A stretch of DNA of 34,219 nt from an uncultured Eubacteriales bacterium (GCA_900550615.1 URSX01000008.1:1-34219); one strand, 5' to 3'. Shown: positions 20,184 to 27,865, numbered from the stretch's first letter. The notes: generated by a model not told the origin, from the sequence alone. A program made the numbers and translations.

Positions 20184-20423
20184 TCACTTCGCCGGGGAGA
20201 AGTCGAAGACGTAGCCGCGGTTATCGAAGTCCACATTGTACTCCTTGCCGACCTCAATAAGGTCGAGGGGGTAAGTGTCGGGATCCAGAGCCAGGGTCAG
20301 AGCAGCCTCACCAATGACACCACGGGCCTTGCCGAGATAGTGAATCTGATTGAAGTTGTAGGGCCGCCCGGTTTTCTTCGCAACACCCTCCAGGTGAGCC
20401 TTGCCGCAGACTTTAATTTTCAT
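20184..20423 (-). CDS. Phage ssDNA-binding protein candidate (gene V / Pf3-ssb-like)
   Basis: A 79-residue beta-rich protein. The layout GVAKKTGRPYNFNQIHYLG followed by YPLDLIEVGKEYNVDFDNRG and FDFSPAK resembles the Pf3 ssDNA-binding protein as recalled (KGNPYTFQEGFL then a Y-V-Y-I-N and FDF end). It lies just upstream of rep, as in filamentous phages. It would coat nascent single strands and could repress translation, as gene V protein does. Start chosen at 20423 for GAGGT. A 7-bp hairpin (AAGGTTT-gaa-AAACCTT, 20451-20467) precedes it. Confidence 0.6.
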   Translation of the reverse strand: MKIKVCGKAHLEGVAKKTGRPYNFNQIHYLGKARGVIGEAALTLALDPDTYPLDLIEVGKEYNVDFDNRGYVFDFSPAK

Positions 20424-20465
20424 GTTGAAATACCTCATTTCGTTAATTTTAAGGTTTGAAAAACC

Positions 20466-20490
20466 TTTGCAATGAAATTGTAAATCAACA
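20466..20490 (-). repeat. Right terminal inverted repeat, IS30 type
   Basis: Read inward on the minus strand it starts TGTTGATT and contains TTTCATTGC. It pairs with the left end at 17 of 24 positions. Confidence 0.7.
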
Positions 20491-20505
20491 TTCCGTTCCG
20501 GGGCC
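20491..20505 (+). repeat. Right 15-bp direct repeat (target duplication / attR)
   Basis: TTCCGTTCCGGGGCC, identical to 10843-10857. Removing the element restores GGAATTTT-N13-AAAATTCC, an inverted repeat in the host. Confidence 0.85.
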
Positions 20506-20515
20506 AAAATTCCCC

Positions 20516-20544
20516 TTGACTTTTTGCAGAAAATAGGGTATGAT
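20516..20544 (+). promoter_or_regulatory. Sigma-A promoter for ylxM-ffh
   Basis: TTGACT (20516-20521), a 17-base spacer and TATGAT (20539-20544). It begins 11 bases outside the prophage, so insertion left it intact. Confidence 0.85.
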
Positions 20545-20590
20545 AAGCAATGTTGTAAAGCATATATACTTTACAGAAGGAGGCCGGACC

Positions 20591-20956
20591 GTGAAAAACC
20601 AGACCTACCGCATGACCATGCTGCTCGATTTTTACGGCGAGATCCTGACCCCGCGGCAGCGGGAGTTCTTTGACCTGTATTATAACGAGGACCTGAGCCT
20701 GGCGGAAATCGCGGAGAATTACGACATCAGCCGCCAGGGCGTGCGGGATGCCATTGTCCGGGCTGAGACCGCGATGAACGAGCTGGAGGACAAGACGGGT
20801 CTTCTCAAGCGCTTTATGCGCCTGCGGGGCAAGGTGGAGGCCATTGAGTCCGCCGCCGCCCAGATCCGGCAGATCAACTACCGGCAGTATGAGAATCCGG
20901 AGCTGGAGCGCCTGACAGAGGAGATCCTTGCCGGCGCCGCCGCATTGAAGGAGTAA
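20591..20956 (+). CDS. ylxM: YlxM/p13-like helix-turn-helix protein, SRP-associated
   Basis: A 121-residue protein. YRMTMLLDFYGEILTPRQRE is followed by a helix-turn-helix (LSLAEIAENYDISRQGVRDA). YlxM proteins sit before ffh in Firmicutes and modulate SRP. Start at GTG 20591 was chosen for AAGGAGG 7 bases upstream. It is 5 bases from ffh in one operon. Confidence 0.93.
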   Translation: MKNQTYRMTMLLDFYGEILTPRQREFFDLYYNEDLSLAEIAENYDISRQGVRDAIVRAETAMNELEDKTGLLKRFMRLRGKVEAIESAAAQIRQINYRQYENPELERLTEEILAGAAALKE

Positions 20957-20961
20957 AGACC

Positions 20962-22344
20962 ATGGCCTTTGAGGGACTGAGCGAAAAATTAAATGAAACT
21001 TTTAAGCGCCTGCGGGGCAAGGGCCGTCTGACGGAGTCCGATGTCAAGGCAGGCCTGCGTGAGGTGCGCCTTGCGCTGCTGGAGGCAGATGTCAGCTACA
21101 AGGTGGTTAAGGATTTCATTGCCAGGGTCACTGAGCGCTGCGTGGGCAGCGACGTGCTGGAGAGCCTGACCCCCGCCCAGCAGATCGTGAAGATCGTGAA
21201 CCAGGAGCTTACCGAGCTTATGGGCGGCAGCAATGCCCGCATCGCCACCGCGTCCAAGGGCCCCACCGTTGTGATGATGGTGGGCCTGCAGGGTGCCGGT
21301 AAAACCACCAACTGCGCGAAGCTGGCGGGCCTCATGCGCCGCCAGTACGGCAAGCGGCCCCTGCTGGTGGCCTGCGATGTGTACCGCCCCGCTGCCATCA
21401 AGCAGCTGCAGGTGGTGGGCCAGCAGCTGGATATACCCGTTTTTGAAATGGGCCAGAGCGACCCGGTGAAAATCGCCCGGGAGGCGCTGAAATACGCCGC
21501 CGACCACGGAAACGACACCGTGTTCCTGGATACTGCCGGCCGCCTGCATATCGACGAGCAGCTGATGGACGAGCTGAAGCGGATCAAGGAAAACATCCAT
21601 CCCCATGAGATCCTCCTGGTGGTGGATGCCATGACCGGCCAGGATGCCGTGAACGCCGCCACCGCCTTCGACGAGGCCCTGGGCATCGACGGGGTGCTGC
21701 TGACCAAGCTGGACGGCGACGCAAGAGGCGGCGCGGCCCTGTCCATCCGGGCGGCCACGGGCAAGCCCATCAAGTTCGTGGGCACCGGCGAAAAGCTGGA
21801 CATGATCGAGCTGTTTCACCCGGAGCGTATGGCCTCCCGTATTCTGGGTATGGGCGATATGCTCACCTTCATTGAGAAGGCGGAGCAGCAGTATGACGAG
21901 AAGCAGGCCAAAAAGCTGGAGGAGAAGCTGCGGAAAAACCGCCTGACCCTTTCGGATTATCTGGATCAGCTGGAACAGCTGCAAAAAATGGGTGATCTGA
22001 GCCAGATCGCCTCCATGCTCCCCGGCAACCTGGGCAAGAGCTTCGATGCCAGCCAGATCGATGAAAAGCAGATGGCCCACAACAAGGCCATCATCCAGTC
22101 CATGACGGTGCAGGAGCGGGAGAATCCCCAGATCCTCAACGCCTCCCGCAAGCGGCGTATCGCCGCGGGCTGCGGTCTGGAGGTGGTGGATGTGAACCGC
22201 CTGCTGAAGGCTTTTGAGGCCATGCAGCAGATGACCAAGGCCATGACCAAGGGCAAAATGCGCGGCATGGGTGCAATGATGGGCGGCATGGGCGGCTTCG
22301 GCGGCGGTATGCGCAGCTTCGGCCGGAAAAAGCGGTTTAAGTAA
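20962..22344 (+). CDS. ffh: Signal recognition particle GTPase Ffh
   Basis: A 460-residue SRP54 protein that delivers signal-bearing ribosomes to the membrane. The N domain is followed by the G domain with GLQGAGKTTNCAKLA (P-loop), DTAGRLHIDEQLM, TKLDGDARGG and FVGTGEKLDMIE. The C-terminal M domain is methionine-rich, ending in glycine/methionine repeats (RGMGAMMGGMGGFGGG) and basic FGRKKRFK. Normal length. Second gene of ylxM-ffh-rpsP-khpA. Confidence 0.98.
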   Translation: MAFEGLSEKLNETFKRLRGKGRLTESDVKAGLREVRLALLEADVSYKVVKDFIARVTERCVGSDVLESLTPAQQIVKIVNQELTELMGGSNARIATASKGPTVVMMVGLQGAGKTTNCAKLAGLMRRQYGKRPLLVACDVYRPAAIKQLQVVGQQLDIPVFEMGQSDPVKIAREALKYAADHGNDTVFLDTAGRLHIDEQLMDELKRIKENIHPHEILLVVDAMTGQDAVNAATAFDEALGIDGVLLTKLDGDARGGAALSIRAATGKPIKFVGTGEKLDMIELFHPERMASRILGMGDMLTFIEKAEQQYDEKQAKKLEEKLRKNRLTLSDYLDQLEQLQKMGDLSQIASMLPGNLGKSFDASQIDEKQMAHNKAIIQSMTVQERENPQILNASRKRRIAAGCGLEVVDVNRLLKAFEAMQQMTKAMTKGKMRGMGAMMGGMGGFGGGMRSFGRKKRFK

Positions 22345-22350
22345 GGGCGC

Positions 22351-22444
22351 AAAAAGCCTCGCAGAGTTCGCGTCCGCAGACGCGAAAAATTAAAATCATT
22401 TTTCACCGCGACATGTGCGTGGGGGAAAATACCTCTCAGACTGC
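22351..22444 (+). repeat. 94-bp intergenic repeat, copy 1
   Basis: Starts AAAAAGCCTCGCAGAG and ends ACTGC. It aligns without gaps to 27772-27865 with about 16 differences in 94 (83%). It lies after ffh; both copies are noncoding. Confidence 0.85.
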
Positions 22445-22596
22445 AAGTGTGGAATTTTGAGCCTATGGCTCAAAAATATGCGCGCAGCAGGCTGCAAGCC
22501 TTTTGGCAAAAAAATCGAAGATTTTTTGCCAGCATCATAAATAAGTGCAGCGGCATTTATCAATAAAAAAATATTTATATTTGGAGGAAAATTACC
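22445..22596. other. Hairpin-rich ffh-rpsP spacer
   Basis: Contains TTTTGAGCC-tat-GGCTCAAAA (22455-22475) and TGGCAAAAAAATC-gaa-GATTTTTTGCCA (22504-22531, one bulged A). These are strong stems, the second terminator-like. The rpsP leader then runs AT-rich to its GGAGG site. S16 autoregulation or attenuation would be possible. Confidence 0.55.
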
Positions 22597-22836
22597 ATGG
22601 TTAAGATCAGACTGAGAAGAATGGGTGCAAAGAAGGCTCCCTTTTACCGCGTAGTGGTGGCCGATTCCCGCTATCCCCGCGACGGTCGCTTCATTGAGGA
22701 GATCGGCACCTACAATCCCTGCGTGTCTCCCGCTGAGATCAGCATTGACGCTGACCGTGCCCGTGAGTGGATCAAGACCGGCGCTCAGCCCACCGATACC
22801 GTTCGCGCCCTGCTGAAGAAGGTCGACGTCCTTTAA
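22597..22836 (+). CDS. rpsP: 30S ribosomal protein S16
   Basis: A 79-residue protein with the family start MVKIRLRRMGAKKAPFYRVV and IEEIGTYNP motif. Structural protein of the small subunit. A TTGGAGG ribosome site precedes it. It is separated from ffh by a 250-base spacer carrying a repeat and hairpins, and from khpA by 15 bases. Confidence 0.98.
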   Translation: MVKIRLRRMGAKKAPFYRVVVADSRYPRDGRFIEEIGTYNPCVSPAEISIDADRAREWIKTGAQPTDTVRALLKKVDVL

Positions 22837-22851
22837 TTCGAGGGTACGGCC

Positions 22852-23082
22852 ATGAAAGAACTGCTGCTCTATATCGCCAGAAGTCTGGTGGATCATCCGG
22901 AGCAGGTCACGGTGACGGAGACCGGCGAGGCGGACGATTTGACGCTGGAGCTGCGTGTGGCACCCGAGGATATGGGAAAGGTGATCGGCCGTCAGGGCCG
23001 CATTGCCAAGGAAATCCGTACTGTGGTGCGGGCATATGCCCAGCGCACCGGCGTAAAGGTTTCGGTCGATATTGTTGACTGA
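22852..23082 (+). CDS. khpA: KhpA-type KH-domain RNA-binding protein
   Basis: A 76-residue single KH domain with the GXXG loop in GKVIGRQGRIAKEIRTVV. It binds RNA and usually pairs with KhpB. In most Firmicutes rimM, trmD and rplS follow; here a terminator ends the operon instead. Confidence 0.93.
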   Translation: MKELLLYIARSLVDHPEQVTVTETGEADDLTLELRVAPEDMGKVIGRQGRIAKEIRTVVRAYAQRTGVKVSVDIVD

Positions 23083-23085
23083 TAG

Positions 23086-23131
23086 AATCCCCCGGAAACC
23101 CCTGTTATGGCGGGGTTTTCCGGGGGATTTT
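23086..23131 (+). terminator. Terminator of ylxM-ffh-rpsP-khpA
   Basis: AATCCCCCGGAAA-CCCC and GGGG-TTTTCCGGGGGATT pair strongly, followed by TTTTCC, just after the khpA stop. Confidence 0.85.
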
Positions 23132-23379
23132 CCGTCTGCAGCACTGTGACGGGGGCATCTATAAATCTGACACATCCGGCTGTAAAAGCGGCCTATCGCT
23201 CCGACGGATTTTCCTGTAAAATGAAGAATATATGATCCTGCGGGCCGGGTGCTGCTCCTGGTGCTGCCAACTTCCGCTATGGTGCGGAGCCGGAGGAGAA
23301 ATACGGCCCAAAAAATTTCCGATCCGAGCTGAAAATCGCGGTATCTGTGTTATCATAGCAGAAAAGGGGGCGTGGGGCC

Positions 23380-23863
23380 ATGCTGCGTATGGAGATCGCG
23401 TTGCTTCTGGTGACGGCCTTTGCGGCTCTGGCAGAGCTGTGCAATTTCCTCCTGCCGCTGACTTACACGCAGACACCGGAGGGCAACTATTCCTCCGGCC
23501 CCTATATGCTGGTGCCCTATGGAGCGGTGGCGTTTTACCTGGTGCTGTGCGCGGCGCTGTTGGTGATGAATGGGCGCCGCATGCACCGTAAGAAGCGCTC
23601 TGCCATCGGCGCGGCGTTGATGATCGAGTTCGTGGTGTGCTCTCCAGGGACTGCACCACACCTGGCTCATCAGCGGCATGGGCATCACTCTGATGACCCT
23701 GTCGTTCTATCTCACGCTGGAAAATCCCGAGGCCCTGCGGGCCCAGCTGGTGGAGCAGAAGCTCTCTATGCTCTATCTGAAGAGCCAGGTCAACCCGCAT
23801 TTTCTCTATAACACCCTGGATACCATCCGCATCCAGGCGCAGCACCCGGCCCGCAGTATATAA
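23380..23863 (+). pseudogene. Broken sensor histidine kinase (LytS/YesM-type) remnant
   Basis: The first frame (from 23380) encodes membrane helices (MEIALLLVTAFAALAELCNF..., YGAVAFYLVLCAALLVMNG). After about base 23640 the sequence continues in another frame: LQGLHHTWLISGMGITLMTL, then LTLENPEALRAQLVEQKLSM. The histidine motif follows as LKSQVNPHFLYNTLDTIRI. The gene then stops at once (QHPARSI), lacking the rest of the dimerisation and ATPase domains. So there is one frameshift near 23636-23645 and a C-terminal truncation. The intact form would be a membrane sensor kinase. No response regulator is nearby. Confidence 0.8.
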
Positions 23864-23887
23864 AAAGAAATAAAAGGAGAATTTACC

Positions 23888-24079
23888 ATGGAAAAGAGAC
23901 TCTACAAATCCAATAAGAACAAGGTACTTGACGGCGTTTGCGGCGGCATCGCAGAGTATTTCAACATCGATCCCACCCTGGTGCGCCTGGGCTGGGTGGC
24001 ATTCTGCATACTGGGCGGCAGCGGCATACTGGCCTACATCATCGCCGCCATCGTCATGCCCCGGGATCCGGAGTGCTGA
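23888..24079 (+). CDS. PspC-domain membrane protein
   Basis: A 63-residue protein that is a PspC domain alone: LYKSNKNKVLDGVCGGIAEY then IDPTLVRLGWVAF and a membrane span ending IVMPRDPE. PspC domains occur in envelope-stress systems. It may once have been partnered with the broken kinase upstream. AAAAGGAG ribosome site. Confidence 0.9.
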   Translation: MEKRLYKSNKNKVLDGVCGGIAEYFNIDPTLVRLGWVAFCILGGSGILAYIIAAIVMPRDPEC

Positions 24080-24116
24080 GGGAAGCGGCAGAGACACGAG
24101 CACTATGACCAGAAAA

Positions 24117-24142
24117 GGAGACGGGCCGCAAGGTCCGTCTCC
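24117..24142 (+). terminator. GCAA-tetraloop hairpin after pspC-like gene
   Basis: GGAGACGGGCC-gcaa-GGTCCGTCTCC, an 11-bp stem (one G-T pair) with a GNRA loop, followed by CTTTGCC. Probable terminator, weak T-run. Confidence 0.6.
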
Positions 24143-24210
24143 CTTTGCCTTTCGGCGGTGAAAACCATGGAAAAAACGAATACTTCTCCCTTACCAGAGA
24201 AAAAATCACC

Positions 24211-24239
24211 TTTACTTGTGCCCGCTGGTTTGCTATACT
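24211..24239 (+). promoter_or_regulatory. Promoter for cysteine desulfurase-family gene
   Basis: TTTACT (24211-24216), a 17-base spacer and TATACT (24234-24239). Confidence 0.6.
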
Positions 24240-24268
24240 TTTTTTGAAAACGGGAGGAGATGGGACTC

Positions 24269-25405
24269 ATGATCTATCTGGATAACGCCGCCACCACGCT
24301 GCACAAGCCGCCCCAGGTGATGGAGGCCGTGCTGCACGCCATGACCACTATGGGCAATGCCGCCCGGGGCGCTCACAGCGGCGCGCTGGAGGCTTCCCGG
24401 ACGGTGTTCGGCACCCGGGAGAAGCTGGCGAAGCTGTTCGGCTGCCCGCGGGCGGATCATGTGGTCTTTACCGCCAACTCCACGGAAGCGCTGAACATCG
24501 CCATCAACGGCCTTCTGCATAGGGGGGACCATGTGATCTCCACGGATTGCGAGCATAACTCCGTGCTGCGGCCCCTGTACAGGCTGGAGGAGGAGCGGGG
24601 CGTTGCTCTGAGCTTTGTCCCCGCCGACAGGAAGGGCCTGGTGGACTATGCCGATTTTGAGCGCCTGATGCGCCCGGAGACCCGGGCCGTCGTCTGCACT
24701 CACGGCTCCAACCTCACCGGAAACCTGCTGGACATTGCCCGTATTGCGGACATTGCCCACCGGCATGGGGCTCTTCTGATCGTGGACGCTTCCCAGACGG
24801 CGGGCACGGTGCCCATCCATATGGAAGCAATGGGTGTGGACGTGCTGTGCTTCACCGGGCACAAGGGGCTTATGGGCCCCCAGGGCACCGGGGGGCTTTG
24901 CATCCGCCCCGGAGTAGAGATCGATCCCTGGAAGGTGGGCGGCTCCGGCGTCCACTCCTATGACCGCCGCCAGCCCCGGGAATACCCCACCCGCCTGGAG
25001 GCCGGCACGCTGAACAGCCACGGCATTGCGGGCCTGTCTGCGGCGCTGGATGTGATCCTAATGCGCGGCGTGGAGGACATCTGCCAGACCGAGCATACCC
25101 TGATGCAGCGGTTTTATGACGGCGTGAAGGACGTGCCCGGCGTCACGGTGTACGGGGATTTTTCCGCGCCGCAGCGGTGCGCCATCGTGGCGCTGAATAT
25201 CCGGGACTATGATTCCTCTGCCGTGTCCGACGAGCTGGCCGTGCACTATGGCATTGCCACCCGCCCCGGGGCCCATTGCGCCCCCCGAATGCACGCGGCC
25301 CTGGGCACTACGGAGCAGGGGGCCGTTCGTTTCAGCTTTTCCTGCTACAATACGGCCCGGGAGGTAGATGCCGCCGTGGCGGCGGTGCAGGAGATCGCCA
25401 GATAA
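24269..25405 (+). CDS. Cysteine desulfurase family, class V aminotransferase fold
   Basis: A 378-residue PLP enzyme: MIYLDNAATTLHKPP at the start, TANSTEALNIAINGL, HGSNLTGNLLD, DASQTAGTVP, and the PLP lysine in CFTGHKGLMGPQGTGGL. It would take sulfur (or selenium) from cysteine (selenocysteine). It resembles the EF2568-type subgroup, whose physiological role is unclear, rather than IscS or SufS. Start at 24269 preferred over ATG 24260 for ribosome-site spacing. It is a single gene with its own promoter; no iscU neighbour. Confidence 0.88.
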   Translation: MIYLDNAATTLHKPPQVMEAVLHAMTTMGNAARGAHSGALEASRTVFGTREKLAKLFGCPRADHVVFTANSTEALNIAINGLLHRGDHVISTDCEHNSVLRPLYRLEEERGVALSFVPADRKGLVDYADFERLMRPETRAVVCTHGSNLTGNLLDIARIADIAHRHGALLIVDASQTAGTVPIHMEAMGVDVLCFTGHKGLMGPQGTGGLCIRPGVEIDPWKVGGSGVHSYDRRQPREYPTRLEAGTLNSHGIAGLSAALDVILMRGVEDICQTEHTLMQRFYDGVKDVPGVTVYGDFSAPQRCAIVALNIRDYDSSAVSDELAVHYGIATRPGAHCAPRMHAALGTTEQGAVRFSFSCYNTAREVDAAVAAVQEIAR

Positions 25406-25506
25406 TGGGGAAAACGGCCCTGCATCTGTCCTTCGCGGCGAAAATGGGCCCATACCGGCATAAAAAACTTTTGGAATGGGGCAAACTGTGGTATACTGAC
25501 CATGAT

Positions 25507-25522
25507 CCCCGAAATTTCGGGG
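25507..25522. promoter_or_regulatory. CCCCGAAATTTCGGGG palindrome in permease leader
   Basis: A perfect 16-bp palindrome 10 bases after a TATACT -10 box (25492-25497), so at the very 5' end of the permease mRNA. Possible operator or 5' stem. It is not a recognisable purine riboswitch. Confidence 0.5.
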
Positions 25523-25559
25523 CGATCTTGAGAGAAGACCCCGTAGCAAAGGAGGCCCC

Positions 25560-26924
25560 ATGCGAAAGATCCAGAGCAGCCGGGAGGCGCTTTTTCAGTT
25601 AAACGGCACCCCGCCCATGGGCATTGCCGTATCCATGGCCCTGCAGCACCTGGTGTCCATGATCGTCGGCTGCGTCACGCCGGCGATCATCATTGCCAAT
25701 GCCATCGGCCTGCCCCATGACCAGCGGATCCTGCTGATCCAGGCGTCGCTGGTCATGTCAGCCGTGACCACGCTCTTACAGCTTTTCCCCATCGGCGGCC
25801 GGTTCGGCTCGGGCCTGCCGGTGGTTTTCGGCGTTAGCTTCGCCTATCTGCCCAGTATGCTGGCCATCGTCGGCAGCGGCGGCCTGTCCGCCGTGGCGGG
25901 GGCTATGATCGTGGGCGGCATCGTGGCGTCACTGGTGGGCATTTTTATCCGTCCCGTGCGCAGACTGTTTCCCCCGGTGATCACGGGCACGGTGGTGTTT
26001 ACCATCGGCCTGTCCCTGTACCCCACGGCCATCAACTACATGGCCGGCGGCACCGGCAATACCTATGAATCCGTGGTGACGGACCGGGGCCTGACCGAGG
26101 CATTGGTGTATGGCTCGTGGCAGAACTGGGCCATCGCCGCCTTCACGCTGACGGTGGTGCTGCTGCTGACGAACCATGGAAAGGGCGTGTGCAAGCTGGC
26201 CTCGATCCTGCTGGGCATTGCTGCGGGCTATATAGTGGCGCTGGTGTTCGGCATGGTGGACCTGTCCGGCATCGCGGATGCGGTCTGGTTTGAATTGCCC
26301 AAATTCGTGCCTTACGGTGTGACCTTTGATCTTTCCGGCTGCATTGCCCTGGGCCTGCTGTTTGCCATCAACTCCATCCAGGCCATCGGCGACCTGACGG
26401 CAACCACCGTCGGCGGAATGAACCGGGAGCCTACGGATCGGGAGCTGCAGGGCGGCATCATCGCCTATGGTGTCAGCAATGTGCTCACGGCCCTGCTGGG
26501 CGGACTGCCCACGGCCACATATTCCCAGAATGTGGGCATCGTGGCCACCAATAAGGTGGTCAACCGCTGGGTCTTTGCCCTGACAGGCGGGTTTTTGCTG
26601 CTGGCGGGCGTGGTGCCGAAGATTTCAGCCATTCTCACAACCATTCCCCAGTGTGTGCTGGGCGGCGCTACGGTGGTGGTGTTCTCCACCATTGCCATGA
26701 CAGGTATGAAACTTATATCCCAAGAGGGGATTACCGCCCGGAATACCACCGTGGTGGGCCTGTCGGCGGCCTTGGGCGTGGGTATATCCCAGGCGGCGGA
26801 GGCCCTGAGTCAGTTCCCGGAGGCGGTGACGACGATATTCGGCAAGTCGCCGGTGGTTATAGCGACATTGATGGCCGTGCTGCTGAATCTGGTTCTGCCC
26901 AAGGAGAATGCGGACGAATCATAA
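25560..26924 (+). CDS. NCS2-family nucleobase permease (xanthine/uracil type)
   Basis: A 454-residue membrane transporter with 12-14 predicted spans. The start region contains MALQHLVSMIVGCVTPAIII (QH motif of helix 1). The NCS2 signature region is GGLPTATYSQNVGIVATNKV, where the substrate-site acidic residue of related helices is E-D in INSIQAIGDLTAT. It imports a nucleobase with protons or sodium; whether xanthine, uracil or another cannot be told. Perfect AAGGAGG site. Confidence 0.93.
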   Translation: MRKIQSSREALFQLNGTPPMGIAVSMALQHLVSMIVGCVTPAIIIANAIGLPHDQRILLIQASLVMSAVTTLLQLFPIGGRFGSGLPVVFGVSFAYLPSMLAIVGSGGLSAVAGAMIVGGIVASLVGIFIRPVRRLFPPVITGTVVFTIGLSLYPTAINYMAGGTGNTYESVVTDRGLTEALVYGSWQNWAIAAFTLTVVLLLTNHGKGVCKLASILLGIAAGYIVALVFGMVDLSGIADAVWFELPKFVPYGVTFDLSGCIALGLLFAINSIQAIGDLTATTVGGMNREPTDRELQGGIIAYGVSNVLTALLGGLPTATYSQNVGIVATNKVVNRWVFALTGGFLLLAGVVPKISAILTTIPQCVLGGATVVVFSTIAMTGMKLISQEGITARNTTVVGLSAALGVGISQAAEALSQFPEAVTTIFGKSPVVIATLMAVLLNLVLPKENADES

Positions 26925-26956
26925 AATCGTTTCCCGGCTCTGCCCGGGGACAATAA

Positions 26957-26993
26957 AAAGGCACCTCACATCTGACAGATGTGAGGTGCCTTT
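26957..26993. terminator. Bidirectional terminator
   Basis: A perfect 17-bp stem (AAAGGCACCTCACATCT and its complement) with loop gac and A/T flanks, between convergent genes. Confidence 0.92.
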
Positions 26994-27020
26994 GGCATAT
27001 GGGTGGATCGTATCGATGAA

Positions 27021-27317
27021 TTATTTGCCGGCCAGAGCCCGCTCCAGCCAGATGGCGCCCACGTCCATGGCGGCGTACAGGCTGTCCTTCTCGGACTTCT
27101 TCACCACGCGATCCCGGCTCTTGAGATCCGGGGCGGTGAGCTGCAGCTGCACGGAGACCCGGGTAGCCACGTCCATATCCTTTTCCTTCTTGGTTTCCAG
27201 GATCTGCAGCATAACGATGTATTCGTCAGCCATGCTGCCGTAATAGATCAGGTTATCCACCCGGCGCAGAGGATGGTTTTTATAAACAAGGCCCTCGCCC
27301 TTTTTTGCATCCGACAT
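27021..27317 (-). CDS. Hypothetical protein
   Basis: A 98-residue soluble protein starting MSDAKKGEGLVYKNHPLRRV, mixed alpha/beta (YIVMLQILETKKEKDMDVAT), with LKSRDRVVKKSEKDSLYAAM near the end. Start at 27317 taken because AAAAGGAG is about 12 bases upstream; the frame continues further up. Not recognised. It lies between the permease and ireB as a single gene. Confidence 0.7.
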   Translation of the reverse strand: MSDAKKGEGLVYKNHPLRRVDNLIYYGSMADEYIVMLQILETKKEKDMDVATRVSVQLQLTAPDLKSRDRVVKKSEKDSLYAAMDVGAIWLERALAGK

Positions 27318-27408
27318 AGTAAAGCACAACTCCTTTTCCCATAACTTATCTTCTATCATAGCATATGGGCGCTCGTCTGTCAAATTTCCGGCCTGAAAAA
27401 CGGAACGA

Positions 27409-27440
27409 AAAACCGGGCTGCGCAGCCGCAGCCCGGTTTT
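27409..27440 (-). terminator. Terminator after ireB
   Basis: AAAACCGGGCTGCG and CGCAGCCCGGTTTT form a perfect 14-bp stem with T-runs, just past the ireB stop. Confidence 0.9.
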
Positions 27441-27446
27441 GGCGTT

Positions 27447-27692
27447 TTACAGATCCAGATAACTCTTCACCAGCGCCTGCAGCATCTCGTCCCGATCCAG
27501 CTTGCAGATCAGCGTCCGGGCGCCGTTGTGGTTGGTGATGTAGGTGGGATCCTCCGAGAGAATGTACCCGACGATCTGGTTGATAGGGTCATAGCCCTTC
27601 TCCTTCAGCGCGTCATACACTGCGGAGAGAATATAGTGGGTCTGCTCCTCTCGATCCTCTGCCGTATTGAATTTACGGGTAAATTCATCCAT
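27447..27692 (-). CDS. ireB: IreB family regulatory phosphoprotein
   Basis: An 81-residue protein: MDEFTRKFNTAEDREEQTHY, then YDALKEKGYDPINQIVGYIL and SEDPTYITNHNGAR, diagnostic of IreB (UPF0297). In Enterococcus the homologue is a substrate of the Ser/Thr kinase IreK. The TRKF threonine region is the likely phosphosite. Start at 27692 fits AAAGGCGG. Usual partners (ruvX, alaS) are not adjacent here. Confidence 0.93.
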   Translation of the reverse strand: MDEFTRKFNTAEDREEQTHYILSAVYDALKEKGYDPINQIVGYILSEDPTYITNHNGARTLICKLDRDEMLQALVKSYLDL

Positions 27693-27771
27693 AGGGGACA
27701 CCGCCTTTCTTGATTACTGGAAATAGTATATGCTTCTTTTATGAAAAAGTAAAGGAAAATCGAAAAAACCT

Positions 27772-27865
27772 AAAAAGCCTCGCAGAGCTTGTGTCCGCAG
27801 ATGCAAAAGATGGAAATCATTTTTCGCAGCGACATGCGTGTGGGGGAAATTTTCTCTCATACTGC
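27772..27865 (+). repeat. 94-bp intergenic repeat, copy 2
   Basis: Gapless match (about 83%) to 22351-22444. It lies between the pheT stop and ireB, antisense to neither gene's coding part. Confidence 0.85.

Larger units (their letters stand above)
10858..20490. mobile_element. Inovirus-like (filamentous phage) prophage with CRESS-type replication module and IS30 integrase
   Basis: A 9.6-kb element of visibly lower GC than its surroundings. It contains Zot/pI ATPase, tandem coat-like proteins, many one-span miniproteins, a secreted adsorption-protein candidate, an ssDNA-binding-protein candidate, a CRESS-like Rep and its origin, a tRNA gene, a SprT-like protease and an IS30 transposase. Most genes run on the minus strand in the order ssb, rep, small membrane genes, adhesin, minor/major coats, Zot. 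The SprT cluster and two coat-like miniproteins run on the plus strand. Ends are IS30-type inverted repeats inside a 15-bp direct repeat. All readable genes are intact, so it may be active. Confidence 0.85.

Noticed and set aside
19049..20260. Plus-strand ORF (403 codons) opposite rep
   Set aside because: Shadow of rep; runs through the origin stem-loop and has no recognisable motif.
25406..25559. Purine riboswitch before the NCS2 permease
   Set aside because: The leader is only about 55 bases after the promoter and lacks the three-way junction consensus; only a palindrome is seen.
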